Positions 35,132 through 43,457 of a DNA stretch of 64,000 nt are shown here, in pieces. The stretch covers positions 1-64,000 of the forward strand of contig JAOASB010000002.1 in NCBI GenBank assembly GCA_025210375.1, written 5' to 3'. The notes below the pieces were generated by a model that saw only the letters and a program-made list of their open reading frames with translations, made no database searches and was not told the origin of the DNA. This DNA comes from Maledivibacter sp. (GTDB lineage: Bacteria; Bacillota; Clostridia; Peptostreptococcales; Caminicellaceae). Every line of letters begins with the position of its first letter. Positions within the stretch are counted from its first letter, which is position 1. The position numbers and the translations under genes are program-made.

Positions 35132-35389
35132 ATGATACTTGGAAAAGTAAAGGGAAACATAATTTCCACCAGAAAACATGAAAAACTTGTAGGCTTCAAA
35201 TTGCTTATAATTGAACCCTACTATGGGAATAAAAAGGACACATTTATTGCGGCGGATAGAGTAGGAGCAGGAATTGGTGAACTAGTACTAGTGGCAACGG
35301 ATTATGCTGTTAAGAGTGGATTAGAGCAAGAAGCTCCTATCGATGCTCTGGTTGTAGGGATAGTTGATAGTGAGCCGGAAAAAAGGTGA
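35132..35389 (+). CDS. BMC-P vertex protein (EutN/CcmL family)
   Basis: 85 residues, a single EutN/CcmL domain ('MILGKVKGNIISTRKHEKL', 'DRVGAGIGELVLVATDYAV', 'VGIVDS' at the end). These pentamers cap the twelve corners of a closed shell, so its presence argues for a sealed polyhedron. AAAGGGGTGG precedes the ATG. It is the only pentamer gene of the locus and is 6 bases before the next gene. Confidence 0.96.
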   Translation: MILGKVKGNIISTRKHEKLVGFKLLIIEPYYGNKKDTFIAADRVGAGIGELVLVATDYAVKSGLEQEAPIDALVVGIVDSEPEKR

Positions 35390-35394
35390 TAGAT

Positions 35395-36561
35395 ATGAAG
35401 GATAATATAGTAAAGGTACTAGCCGTTGCTGATCCAGCAGTATATGTCTATGTTAATGAAGAGTATGGAATTCTTGATAGGATTATGGGAAAAAGTGGTG
35501 TAAAGGTAGAGTTTGATATTGTTCCATGGGAAAGATATTATGATACCCTTATGGATTCACTAAATGGCAAGATAGATTATGACATAGTTATGGTTGCAGG
35601 TCATCTATGGCTTAAAGATTTTGTTGAAAAAAATTATTTGTCTGAGCTTAAGGAAAACGATGACAGAGACTATGATTATATGGATATCAGTGAAGTTATA
35701 AGAGATGAAATGACTATAGATGGAATAAGATACCTATATCCATCCTTCTGTGATGGGCATATAATAGTTTATAGAAAATCTGTTGTAGAAGCTGCTTATG
35801 GAGTAATAGATAAAAGGGCAATTACTACTGATGAATACATTGAAATAGCTAGAGCTGTACATGGTTACGATAATATGTCGGCAGTTGCAATGAAGTCCCA
35901 TGAATCTGAGATCTTTTTGGATTTGATTCCCTTTATCAGAAACGAAGGCATAGAGCCTATAGATATAAATAGCCATTTACCAAAGCTAGATAGTCCAGAA
36001 TGCCTAAGGGGTCTTAATAAGTACATAAATCTAAAGAAATATTCCATAAGTGGAACTGAAAACCTTGGAAACGATGGTGTTAAAGAGGCATTTCAAAACA
36101 AGAAGGTCGTTATGACTACTACCTGGGGCGGTCAGCTTGGAATGGTTATGGATGAAAATTGTTTAGAACGTGGGGACATAGGATTCCTTACATTTAATAC
36201 TAGCTGGAATGTAACATGGAGCTTTGGAATAACTGCCAAATCCAAAAAAAAGGATATGGCTGAAAAACTGTTGATTTATTTGACTAGCAAAGAAGTTGAT
36301 AGGTATGTAGGAAGCTTTGCTGGATCACCTGTTAGGAAATCCACATATGAAAATGACTCTAATGAGTATCCTTGGTATGAAACACATTATGATCTAATAG
36401 CTAACTATGCAAAGCCAATGCCAAAGATGCTAAATACAGGCTCAATTATTGGGCCAATATATACAGCTGTGTACAGTGCTTTTACAGGTAGAAGTGAACC
36501 CTCTGAGGCATTACGCAAAGCTCAATCTAATATTATGGATTTTATAAATGGAGGGGTCTAA
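35395..36561 (+). CDS. Solute-binding-protein-like protein without signal peptide
   Basis: 388 residues related to family 1 extracellular solute-binding proteins ('EFDIVPWERYYDTLMDSLNG', 'TTTWGGQLGMVMDE', 'FGITAKSKKKDMAEKLLIYL'). The N-terminus (MKDNIVKVLAVADPAVYVYV) has no signal peptide or lipobox, unlike the importer proteins at 23619 and 39576, so it is probably cytoplasmic. It is embedded between shell and enzyme genes, 6 bases after the BMC-P gene. It could be a soluble ligand-binding or sensory protein for a pathway metabolite. The family is clear; the role here is unknown. The ATG at 35395 follows AAGGTGAT. Confidence 0.8.
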   Translation: MKDNIVKVLAVADPAVYVYVNEEYGILDRIMGKSGVKVEFDIVPWERYYDTLMDSLNGKIDYDIVMVAGHLWLKDFVEKNYLSELKENDDRDYDYMDISEVIRDEMTIDGIRYLYPSFCDGHIIVYRKSVVEAAYGVIDKRAITTDEYIEIARAVHGYDNMSAVAMKSHESEIFLDLIPFIRNEGIEPIDINSHLPKLDSPECLRGLNKYINLKKYSISGTENLGNDGVKEAFQNKKVVMTTTWGGQLGMVMDENCLERGDIGFLTFNTSWNVTWSFGITAKSKKKDMAEKLLIYLTSKEVDRYVGSFAGSPVRKSTYENDSNEYPWYETHYDLIANYAKPMPKMLNTGSIIGPIYTAVYSAFTGRSEPSEALRKAQSNIMDFINGGV

Positions 36562-36562
36562 A

Positions 36563-37894
36563 ATGAAGGTCATAGTAATAGGTGGTGTTGCTGCGGGAAT
36601 GTCTGCTGCTTCAAAATTAAGGCGGCTTGATCCCAATGCTGAAATAGTTGTTTATGAAAAGGGAAGCTACCTATCCTATGGAGCATGTGGATTACCATAC
36701 TATGTTTCAGGTGCTAATGATGACTATAGAAGAATGATAATTAGAACTCAAGAGGATTTCAATGGTGTAGGCATTAAAACCCACTTAAACCATGAGGTTA
36801 TTAAGGTTAACCCTCAGGATAGGTCAATAATGGTTAAAGACTTGAATACAGGAAGTATCTTTCTTGATAGATATGATAAGCTTATGATTTCCACTGGGGC
36901 TAAGGCAATAGTACCAAGCTTTAAGGGAAAAAACTTAAAGGGAGTATATTTGCTGAAAAGCCTGGAAGATGGGATAAAGCTTAGAAATGAAATAATAAAC
37001 GATGAAATTAAGAACGTAATAATTGTTGGTGGAGGCTATATAGGGATTGAATTAGCTGAAGCTATGGTAGAACTTGGAAAAAAGGTTAAGGTTTTGGAAC
37101 TAAATGATAGAATATTAACACCCTTTGATAAGGAAATCTCTGATATTGCAGAAAAGGAATTAAGGGACAATAATGTAGATTTACATTTAGGAGAAGGGCT
37201 TAAAGAAATTTTGGGAAGTGACAGGGTACAAGGAGTAATTACATCAAAGGGTAGATATGATGCTGATATGGTTATATTGTCCATAGGGGTAAGACCTGCG
37301 ACGGATTTCCTAAGGGGGTCCGGAATAGGGTTAGCTAAGAATGGAGCTATAATCATAGATAGAGAAATGAGAACTAATCTTCCAGATATTTATTCTGCTG
37401 GGGATTGTGCAGAGGTCTATCACCTGATTAAGGAGGAAAATGCATATATCCCATTAGGAACTACCGCAAATAAGTGTGGGAGAATAGCAGGAGTAAATCT
37501 ATCGGGTAAGCATGAAAAGTTTGTAGGTACCCTTGGTTCAGCGGCTATAAAGGTTCTATATATGGAAATGGCTAGGACAGGCTTAAATGAAAGGGAAGCA
37601 AAACAAATGAAGATTGATTTTGAAACTACCTTTGTAAAGTCCTATAATCATCCTGGATATTATCCGAATCAAGAAACATTATATATAAAAATTGTATATG
37701 AAAAAAGAACCCATAGGATTTTGGGAGCGCAGATTGCAGGCAGAGAAGGTGCAGTTCTTAGAGTAGATATGTTTGCCATAGCTATTCAAGCTAGAATGAC
37801 AACTGAAGATATTGGTATGAGTGACCTGTGTTATGCCCCTCCATTTTCGGGAGTATGGGATGCTGTAAATGTAGCAGCAAATGCTGTTAAGTAG
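36563..37894 (+). CDS. CoA-disulfide reductase / NADH oxidase family flavoprotein
   Basis: 443 residues of the pyridine nucleotide-disulfide oxidoreductase family. The N-terminal FAD site is 'VIVIGGVAAGMSAASKLRR', and the redox-active Cys is at about residue 43 in 'YLSYGACGLPYYVSG', the single-Cys signature shared by CoA-disulfide reductases and NADH oxidases. An NAD(P)H site ('IIVGGGYIGIELAE', about 157) and a dimerisation domain follow. It could keep CoA reduced or regenerate NAD+ for the aldehyde dehydrogenase. The ATG at 36563 follows GGAGGGG; the gene overlaps nothing and starts 1 base after the previous stop. Confidence 0.9.
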   Translation: MKVIVIGGVAAGMSAASKLRRLDPNAEIVVYEKGSYLSYGACGLPYYVSGANDDYRRMIIRTQEDFNGVGIKTHLNHEVIKVNPQDRSIMVKDLNTGSIFLDRYDKLMISTGAKAIVPSFKGKNLKGVYLLKSLEDGIKLRNEIINDEIKNVIIVGGGYIGIELAEAMVELGKKVKVLELNDRILTPFDKEISDIAEKELRDNNVDLHLGEGLKEILGSDRVQGVITSKGRYDADMVILSIGVRPATDFLRGSGIGLAKNGAIIIDREMRTNLPDIYSAGDCAEVYHLIKEENAYIPLGTTANKCGRIAGVNLSGKHEKFVGTLGSAAIKVLYMEMARTGLNEREAKQMKIDFETTFVKSYNHPGYYPNQETLYIKIVYEKRTHRILGAQIAGREGAVLRVDMFAIAIQARMTTEDIGMSDLCYAPPFSGVWDAVNVAANAVK

Positions 37895-37905
37895 GTGATA
37901 AAGTT

Positions 37906-38748
37906 ATGATTTCTAAGATAAAGAGCTTAAATGAAGCTGTTAATGAAGTAAAGGATGGAATGATAGTAGCTATTGGAGGTAATGTTCTTCATAGGGCTCC
38001 AATGGCATTCCTTAGAGAAATTGTAAGAAAACAAAGAAAAAATCTTAAAATAGTAAAGACGGCAGGTGCCCACGATGTGGACTTATTATGTGCAGGAAAC
38101 TGTGTAGATACTGTGGATGCAGGTTTTATAAGCTATGAAACAGAATTTGGTTTGGCAAATTATTATAGAAAAGCTGTGGAAAGTGGTAAGATCAGAGCTA
38201 ACGAGCATGCTTGCTATACTGTTATGAGTGCTTTAAGGGCAGCTAAAGCTGGATTGAATTTTATGCCAGTAAGCGGATTAAAGGTTAGTGATCTCATTAA
38301 GGAAAACGATTATTTCAAAGTGATAACCGATCCCTTTACAGGAGAGCAGGTTACAGTTGTAAGGAGTATAAAGCCTGATGTAGCTATAATCCATGTCCAT
38401 GAATGTGATGCCTATGGCAATGCAGTAATATATGGGCCAAGGTTTGATGACGAGCTAATTTCTTTAGCGACCAAAAAAGTAATATTAACAACTGAAAAGA
38501 TAGTTGGTAAGGGTAGATTTTCTAGGCAGCCTCAAAATGTGTGCATACCTGGATTTATAGTTGATACCATTGTAATTGCACCAAGGGGGTCAGCACCCTG
38601 CAGTTGTCCTACATTATATGATATTGATAGTAGAGTTCTTAGGGACTTTACCCAAAATAAATCTACTGATATGCTTCAAAAATATCTTAAGCATTATGAA
38701 AATAAGGATAATCAGAAAGTTGCGGGGGTGAGACTTGGTGTATACTAG
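37906..38748 (+). CDS. CoA-transferase family I alpha subunit (glutaconate CoA-transferase-like)
   Basis: 280 residues, a class I CoA-transferase subunit A ('VKDGMIVAIGGNVLHRAPMA', 'IHVHECDAYGNAVIYGPRF', 'TTEKIVGKGRFSRQPQNV'), most like the alpha subunit of glutaconate CoA-transferases. With the beta subunit it should exchange CoA between an acyl-CoA and a free acid. In this locus it could release (methylthio)acetate from its CoA ester using acetate or another acceptor. AGGTGATAA precedes the ATG. Its last 11 bases overlap the beta-subunit start. Confidence 0.88.
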   Translation: MISKIKSLNEAVNEVKDGMIVAIGGNVLHRAPMAFLREIVRKQRKNLKIVKTAGAHDVDLLCAGNCVDTVDAGFISYETEFGLANYYRKAVESGKIRANEHACYTVMSALRAAKAGLNFMPVSGLKVSDLIKENDYFKVITDPFTGEQVTVVRSIKPDVAIIHVHECDAYGNAVIYGPRFDDELISLATKKVILTTEKIVGKGRFSRQPQNVCIPGFIVDTIVIAPRGSAPCSCPTLYDIDSRVLRDFTQNKSTDMLQKYLKHYENKDNQKVAGVRLGVY

Positions 38749-39484
38749 TTTTCAAGCTGATAAACAGCATCATCCTGCAGATGTAATGGTTTGTGCCATA
38801 GCAAGAATGCTAAAAAATGGAGAAAGAATATTTCATGGGGTTTCATCTCAGTTGCCCATGGTGGCTATGAAGCTATCAAAGGCTTTATATGCCCCAGAAG
38901 CTGTACTTTTAAATATACCTGGAGGGGTAAATCCTAATTCCTATAGAACCTCAGAATATTCTTCTGCTGGTGAAGAATTGTGGGAAAACTCCGATGCAAA
39001 CTTTCCTTTGGAAAAGATCTTTGACCTATCCATGAGGGGTGGTCTGGATGTGGCATTTTTGAGTGGTGTTCAATTTGATGTAAAGGGCAATGTCAATGCT
39101 TCAGTAATAGGTGATTATAAAAAACCAAAGGTTAGGCTTCCTGGTGGTGCTGGAAGTGCTGTATTGATTCCAACTGCTAAGAAAGCAATAATATGGAGAA
39201 CGAAGCATGATCCGAGAACTTTTGTTGAAAACGTTGATTTCATCACGACCAGAGGTAATCTTTATAAAATCGTTACTCCACTTTGTATATTTGGATATAG
39301 CAATGAAAGACTTTATTTAGAAGCTATAAGTCCATATACAACTATTGAAGAGGTTAAAGCAAAAACTGGGTTCAAAATCATGGAGAATAATGTTCCTACT
39401 ATAGAAGAGCCAACAAAAGAGGAACTAAGTGCCCTAAGAAGGATTGACCCTAAAGGGGTACGCTATAAGGAATTCTCTATGTAA
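38738..39484 (+). CDS. CoA-transferase family I beta subunit (glutaconate CoA-transferase-like)
   Basis: 248 residues, the partner subunit ('GERIFHGVSSQLPMVAMKLS', 'GGLDVAFLSGVQFDVKGNVN', 'RLPGGAGSAVLIPTAKKAI'). The GTG at 38738 has GGGGGTG 7 bases upstream; a TTG at 38735 is the alternative. The overlap with the alpha gene implies translational coupling. Substrate cannot be told from the sequence. It closes the enzyme-plus-shell block; a gap of about 90 bases separates it from the importer genes. Confidence 0.87.
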   Translation: MYTSFQADKQHHPADVMVCAIARMLKNGERIFHGVSSQLPMVAMKLSKALYAPEAVLLNIPGGVNPNSYRTSEYSSAGEELWENSDANFPLEKIFDLSMRGGLDVAFLSGVQFDVKGNVNASVIGDYKKPKVRLPGGAGSAVLIPTAKKAIIWRTKHDPRTFVENVDFITTRGNLYKIVTPLCIFGYSNERLYLEAISPYTTIEEVKAKTGFKIMENNVPTIEEPTKEELSALRRIDPKGVRYKEFSM

Positions 39485-39575
39485 TGTAACTAAACGCCTA
39501 ATATTAGGCAATTCAATTCATTGATGGGTATTTAATTTATCCATAGATAACATTATAACAAGGAGGAGATTTAAA

Positions 39576-40658
39576 ATGAAGAAAAGTTTATCATTATTAT
39601 TGGTTTTAGTAATGGCTATAATGTCCTTTACTGCTTGTGCAGATAAGGGTACCGGTGAAGTGGAAGCAAAGAATGTTTATGAAGGTACTCCACTGGCAGG
39701 TAAGGGTGAAATCAAGGTTGCTGTTGTAAGAAATCTTGGTGCAGATGAGCATACTGCTCAATTCTTAGCAGGTGCAGTTGAAGAAGGTAAATCTCTAGGC
39801 TTTAAGGTTGATACATTTACTACTGATGGAGATAATGCAAAATTCGAAGACATTTTTAATCAAGTGTTAATTGGTGATTATGATGGTATAGTTGTATCCC
39901 ATGGTCAGGATAATGCACAGGCTTTAATTGAGCAGGCTGTAGAGAAAAAAATACCAGTTGTAACCTTTGATACAAATGCAAAGGTATCAGGCGTAACAAG
40001 TACAGCTCAAGATGATTTCTCTTTAGCAAGATTATCTTTAGAAGCTTTAGTTAATGCAAATGAAGGTAAAACTCCTAAGATTATTAAAATGTGGATTGCT
40101 GGTTTTCCTCCAATGGAAAGAAGAGAAGAAGTGTATAAGGAGTACCTTGAAGCAGGTAAGATTGAAGAAATAGCAGTAGTAGGAGAAGTTGGTGATTTCT
40201 CAAACGTAGCAGGTCTAAATGCCGATGCTATTGGTTCTTTACTTACTAGATTTCCAGAAGGTGAAATAGATGCAATATGGGCAAGCTGGGATGCTTTTGC
40301 TACCGGTGCTTTTACAGCTTTACAAGAAAACAATAGAAATGAAATAAAAGTTTTTGGTGTTGATGTTTCAAATGCCGATCTTCAAATGATGCAAGCTGAG
40401 AATTCTCCATGGATTATGACAGCCGCAGCAGATGCTAAGCTAGTAGGTACATTAAATGTTAGACTTCTTGCTAAGAAAATAGCTGGAGAAGAAACACCAG
40501 CTACATATGAGATACCTGCTACTACTATAGCTCAAGCTGACTTAGTGAAAGCTGGTGGACAAGTTACTGTTCAAACATTAGCAGATGTTTATGATACTTG
40601 GGGTAAATCTGAATCCTTTAATGAAGAATGGATGAAGAAGATCAAAGCTGCTAAGTAA
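39576..40658 (+). CDS. Ribose-type ABC importer substrate-binding lipoprotein
   Basis: 360 residues, periplasmic-binding-protein-like family (RbsB type). A lipoprotein signal with lipobox 'FTAC' at residues 18-21 anchors it outside the membrane. The body has 'GDYDGIVVSHGQDNAQALIE', 'KKIPVVTFDTNAK' and 'DAIWASWDAFATGAFTAL'. In this locus its ligand is probably 5-methylthioribose or 5-deoxyribose. AAGGAGGAG precedes the ATG. A stem-loop follows, separating it from the ATPase gene. Confidence 0.92.
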   Translation: MKKSLSLLLVLVMAIMSFTACADKGTGEVEAKNVYEGTPLAGKGEIKVAVVRNLGADEHTAQFLAGAVEEGKSLGFKVDTFTTDGDNAKFEDIFNQVLIGDYDGIVVSHGQDNAQALIEQAVEKKIPVVTFDTNAKVSGVTSTAQDDFSLARLSLEALVNANEGKTPKIIKMWIAGFPPMERREEVYKEYLEAGKIEEIAVVGEVGDFSNVAGLNADAIGSLLTRFPEGEIDAIWASWDAFATGAFTALQENNRNEIKVFGVDVSNADLQMMQAENSPWIMTAAADAKLVGTLNVRLLAKKIAGEETPATYEIPATTIAQADLVKAGGQVTVQTLADVYDTWGKSESFNEEWMKKIKAAK

Positions 40659-40669
40659 AACATATTTTC

Positions 40670-40706
40670 TTGAGGAGGAAAGAAATCTCTTTCTTCCTCA
40701 AATTTT
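40670..40706 (+). terminator. Stem-loop after the binding-protein gene (partial terminator)
   Basis: TTGAGGAGGAAAGA (40670-40683) pairs with TCTTTCTTCCTCAA (40688-40701), followed by ATTTTAT. The weak T run suggests partial read-through, keeping the binding protein in excess over the membrane components. Confidence 0.7.
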
Positions 40707-40818
40707 ATAGTAAGATTAATTGCTTAAGCTAATCTTAACCTTGTTATAAATAATGGGTTTGTGAAACCTAATATTTTGATTTGATCGAGTTATGTTTAAT
40801 TGTAAGTTCAATTACTAG

Positions 40819-40868
40819 TATAGGGTTTTCATAGCATAACTTAATTTATACTAAAATCCCTATATATA
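40819..40868. repeat. Repeat family C between binding-protein and ATPase genes
   Basis: TATAGGGTTTTCATAGCATA to TTTATACTAAAATCCCTATA, the same ~48-base palindrome as at 23443-23490 and 51687-51738, lying inside the importer operon. Confidence 0.75.
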
Positions 40869-40911
40869 ACCTTTATATAAAGCATTAAAAATGATGATTC
40901 GAGGTGATTAA

Positions 40912-42417
40912 ATGGAAGCCTTTAAAGTAGAAATGCAGGATATTTCTATTGAGTTTCCAGGGGTTAAGGCGTTGAAAGGAGCCCACTTTACCACAGAAGG
41001 TGGAGTAGTACATGCCCTGATAGGTGCTAATGGTGCTGGGAAGTCTACACTTATGAAAATTCTATCAGGTGCCTATTCCCATTGGACAGGCAATATAAAG
41101 ATTAATGGAAATGATGTCAATATCAGGTCAACTGAGGCAGCAAAGGATTTTGGAATTCAAATAGTTTATCAAGAGGTAGATGTAGCCCTAATCCCATATC
41201 TTACTGTTGCAGAGAATATCCTAGTCGATGAGATGGTAAATGGTATGAAGGGAAAACAGTTTATTAGTTGGAAAAGTATTAATGCAAAGGCAAAGGAAGT
41301 ATTAGAATATCTTAACGTTGAGATTCCCATTACTAAAAAGGTTGAAGAACTAACTCTAGCAGAAAAGCAGATGGTCTTAATAGCTAGAGCCATTGCTCAA
41401 AAATGCTCCTTGCTAATACTAGATGAACCTACTGCACCATTATCAAAATCAGAAACCGATGAACTTTTTAGAGTAGTGGAAGAGTTAAAAACAAGGAATG
41501 TTGGGATTATTTTCATATCCCATAGACTACCTGAAATATTTGCTATATGTGATGATATAACAATAATGAGGGATGGACAATTCATTACTCAGATGAAGAT
41601 AAAGGACACAAATGAAAAGGAAGTAGTAGAACATATGCTGGGAAGAAGTCTCGATGAAAGTTATCCTAAGCATGAAGTGAAAATAGGTGATATTGCCTTT
41701 GAGGTGAAAGATCTTAAGGATAATAAGAACCTCAAGGGAGTAAATATTAATGTCCGTGAAGGTGAAATAGTAGGCATAGGTGGACTTGTTGGAGCAGGAA
41801 AGACAGAACTTTGTAAGGCACTATTTGGTGCTGAGTCTATTACTAGTGGTGAAATTATTTTGAAGGGCAAAAGTCTAAACTTAAAAACTCCAAATCAAGC
41901 CGTAAGTGAGGGTATAGCCTTAGTACCGGAGGAGCGTAGAAAAGAAGGGGTTTTGGTAGAGGAATCCGTCATGGTCAATCTGACTTTACCAAGTCTTGAC
42001 AACTTCTCAAAAAATAGCTTTGTACAATTTAAGAAAGAGTTTGAGGCATCATGGAAAACAATTAAAGACCTTGGTATAAAAACGCCTAATGAAAGTCAAA
42101 AAGTAGCTTACCTATCAGGTGGTAACCAACAAAAGGTAGCAGTTGGTAAATGGTTAATTGCCGATGCGGATTTATATATATTTGACGAACCCACAAAGGG
42201 TGTTGATGTTGGGGCTAAGACAGATATCTTTGAATTAATAGGCAGGCTTGTAGCCAAGGGCAAATCAGTTATTTATGCTACTTGTGAAACACAAGAGATA
42301 TTAGGAATTTCTGATAGAATCTATGTAATGTATGATGGAAGAGCTGTGAAAGAACTGATCACAAAGGATACATCAGAAGATGAAATCTTATTCTATTCGG
42401 CAGGGGGTAATAAATAG
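40912..42417 (+). CDS. Ribose-type ABC importer ATP-binding protein (RbsA-like)
   Basis: 501 residues with two ATPase halves. The first has Walker A GANGAGKST (about 40) and Walker B 'LLILDEPTAPLS'. The second has the degenerate Walker A 'GLVGAGKTE' (about 290), 'LSGGNQQKVAVGKW' and 'DLYIFDEPTKGVDVGAK', the RbsA/XylG pattern. It powers the import of a pentose-like sugar through the next gene's permease. The ATG at 40912 follows GAGGTGATTAA. Its stop TAG shares the G of the permease's GTG start. Confidence 0.95.
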   Translation: MEAFKVEMQDISIEFPGVKALKGAHFTTEGGVVHALIGANGAGKSTLMKILSGAYSHWTGNIKINGNDVNIRSTEAAKDFGIQIVYQEVDVALIPYLTVAENILVDEMVNGMKGKQFISWKSINAKAKEVLEYLNVEIPITKKVEELTLAEKQMVLIARAIAQKCSLLILDEPTAPLSKSETDELFRVVEELKTRNVGIIFISHRLPEIFAICDDITIMRDGQFITQMKIKDTNEKEVVEHMLGRSLDESYPKHEVKIGDIAFEVKDLKDNKNLKGVNINVREGEIVGIGGLVGAGKTELCKALFGAESITSGEIILKGKSLNLKTPNQAVSEGIALVPEERRKEGVLVEESVMVNLTLPSLDNFSKNSFVQFKKEFEASWKTIKDLGIKTPNESQKVAYLSGGNQQKVAVGKWLIADADLYIFDEPTKGVDVGAKTDIFELIGRLVAKGKSVIYATCETQEILGISDRIYVMYDGRAVKELITKDTSEDEILFYSAGGNK

Positions 42418-43412
42418 TGAATAAGAATGCAAATTCAAAACAGAAGAAAAAACTAAATTTCTTTGATTTTCTATATAAATATGGAACTCTTTTGACAATA
42501 GTTGTAATATTTGTGTTTTTCTCCATTGCTACTCAAGGTAGATTTTTGAAGTATCAGAATCTAATAAATATATTAAGAGCTATGTCAATTACTACAGTTA
42601 TAGCAACGGGAGTTATGATTTCACTGGTTGTTGGGGGCTTTGACTTGTCCGTTGGATCGGTGGCTTCTATGACTATGGCTGTATCCGTTGCAATGTTTGT
42701 ATGGTATGGTCAAAATATATTTGTTTCAATAATTGTGGCTTTAGTGGTTGCTGCAATAATAGGTTTTATTAACTCTACATTTATTATTAAGGTTAAGATT
42801 CCTGATATGCTTGCAACCTTAGCAGCGATGTTTATATTTAATGGTGTTTCGACCACCTTTTCAAGGGGAAAAATAATTTCTCAAAATATGATTATGGCAA
42901 ATGGCGAAACCTCAACTGGATTGATATCACCAATATTTAGACAGTTGGGTAAAGTGCCTACTATTATAATTATAATGGCATTAATAATTCTTATAGTACA
43001 CATATTCCTTAAATATACTAAGCATGGTAGATACATGTATGTGGTTGGTGGAAATCAAGAAGCAGCAAGACTTTCTGGAGTAAAGGTCGATAAGTATAAA
43101 AGAATTGCTTATATTATGTCGGCTATCTTAGCTGGTATAGGAGGGATTCTTTTAGCTGCTCGTATTGGACAGTCAAATCCTTCCGGTGGAGCTGGTTATT
43201 TGATGGAATCAGTTGCGGCTGCATATATAGGATTCTCTGTGGCTGGAGCAGGTAAGCCAAATGCCATAGGTACTTTTTTTGGGGCTTTATTGATGGTTTC
43301 ACTATCTAATGGTTTGGTTATGCTTTCTGTTCCATACTATTCAATGGATATTATCAAGGGAGCTGTACTAGTACTTGCATTGGGTTTAACATATTATAAA
43401 AATGAAGCATAA
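42417..43412 (+). CDS. Ribose-type ABC importer permease (RbsC-like)
   Basis: 331 residues with about eight to ten membrane segments, of the RbsC/BPD_transp_2 family ('GVMISLVVGGFDLSVGSVAS' is the characteristic early segment; 'YMYVVGGNQEAARLSGV' the coupling loop). The GTG start at 42417 overlaps the ATPase stop by one base, indicating translational coupling. With RbsA- and RbsB-like partners it completes the importer. The next gene, mtnK, is 45 bases away, which supports a 5-thio- or 5-deoxy-ribose substrate. Confidence 0.95.
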   Translation: MNKNANSKQKKKLNFFDFLYKYGTLLTIVVIFVFFSIATQGRFLKYQNLINILRAMSITTVIATGVMISLVVGGFDLSVGSVASMTMAVSVAMFVWYGQNIFVSIIVALVVAAIIGFINSTFIIKVKIPDMLATLAAMFIFNGVSTTFSRGKIISQNMIMANGETSTGLISPIFRQLGKVPTIIIIMALIILIVHIFLKYTKHGRYMYVVGGNQEAARLSGVKVDKYKRIAYIMSAILAGIGGILLAARIGQSNPSGGAGYLMESVAAAYIGFSVAGAGKPNAIGTFFGALLMVSLSNGLVMLSVPYYSMDIIKGAVLVLALGLTYYKNEA

Positions 43413-43457
43413 AAAATACTAATTATTTGAACATATCTAAAGTTAGGAGGGTTTATA

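Noticed and set aside
30834..35389. Fucose/rhamnose or propanediol microcompartment
   Set aside because: The aldolase would fit fuculose or rhamnulose phosphate, but there are no fucose/rhamnose isomerase or kinase genes, no diol dehydratase and no alcohol dehydrogenase, while mtnK/mtnA are in line with the importer.
39485..39575. SAM or other riboswitch in front of the importer-mtnKA genes
   Set aside because: The 90-base gap is too short and shows no conserved riboswitch core; I saw none upstream of mtnK either.
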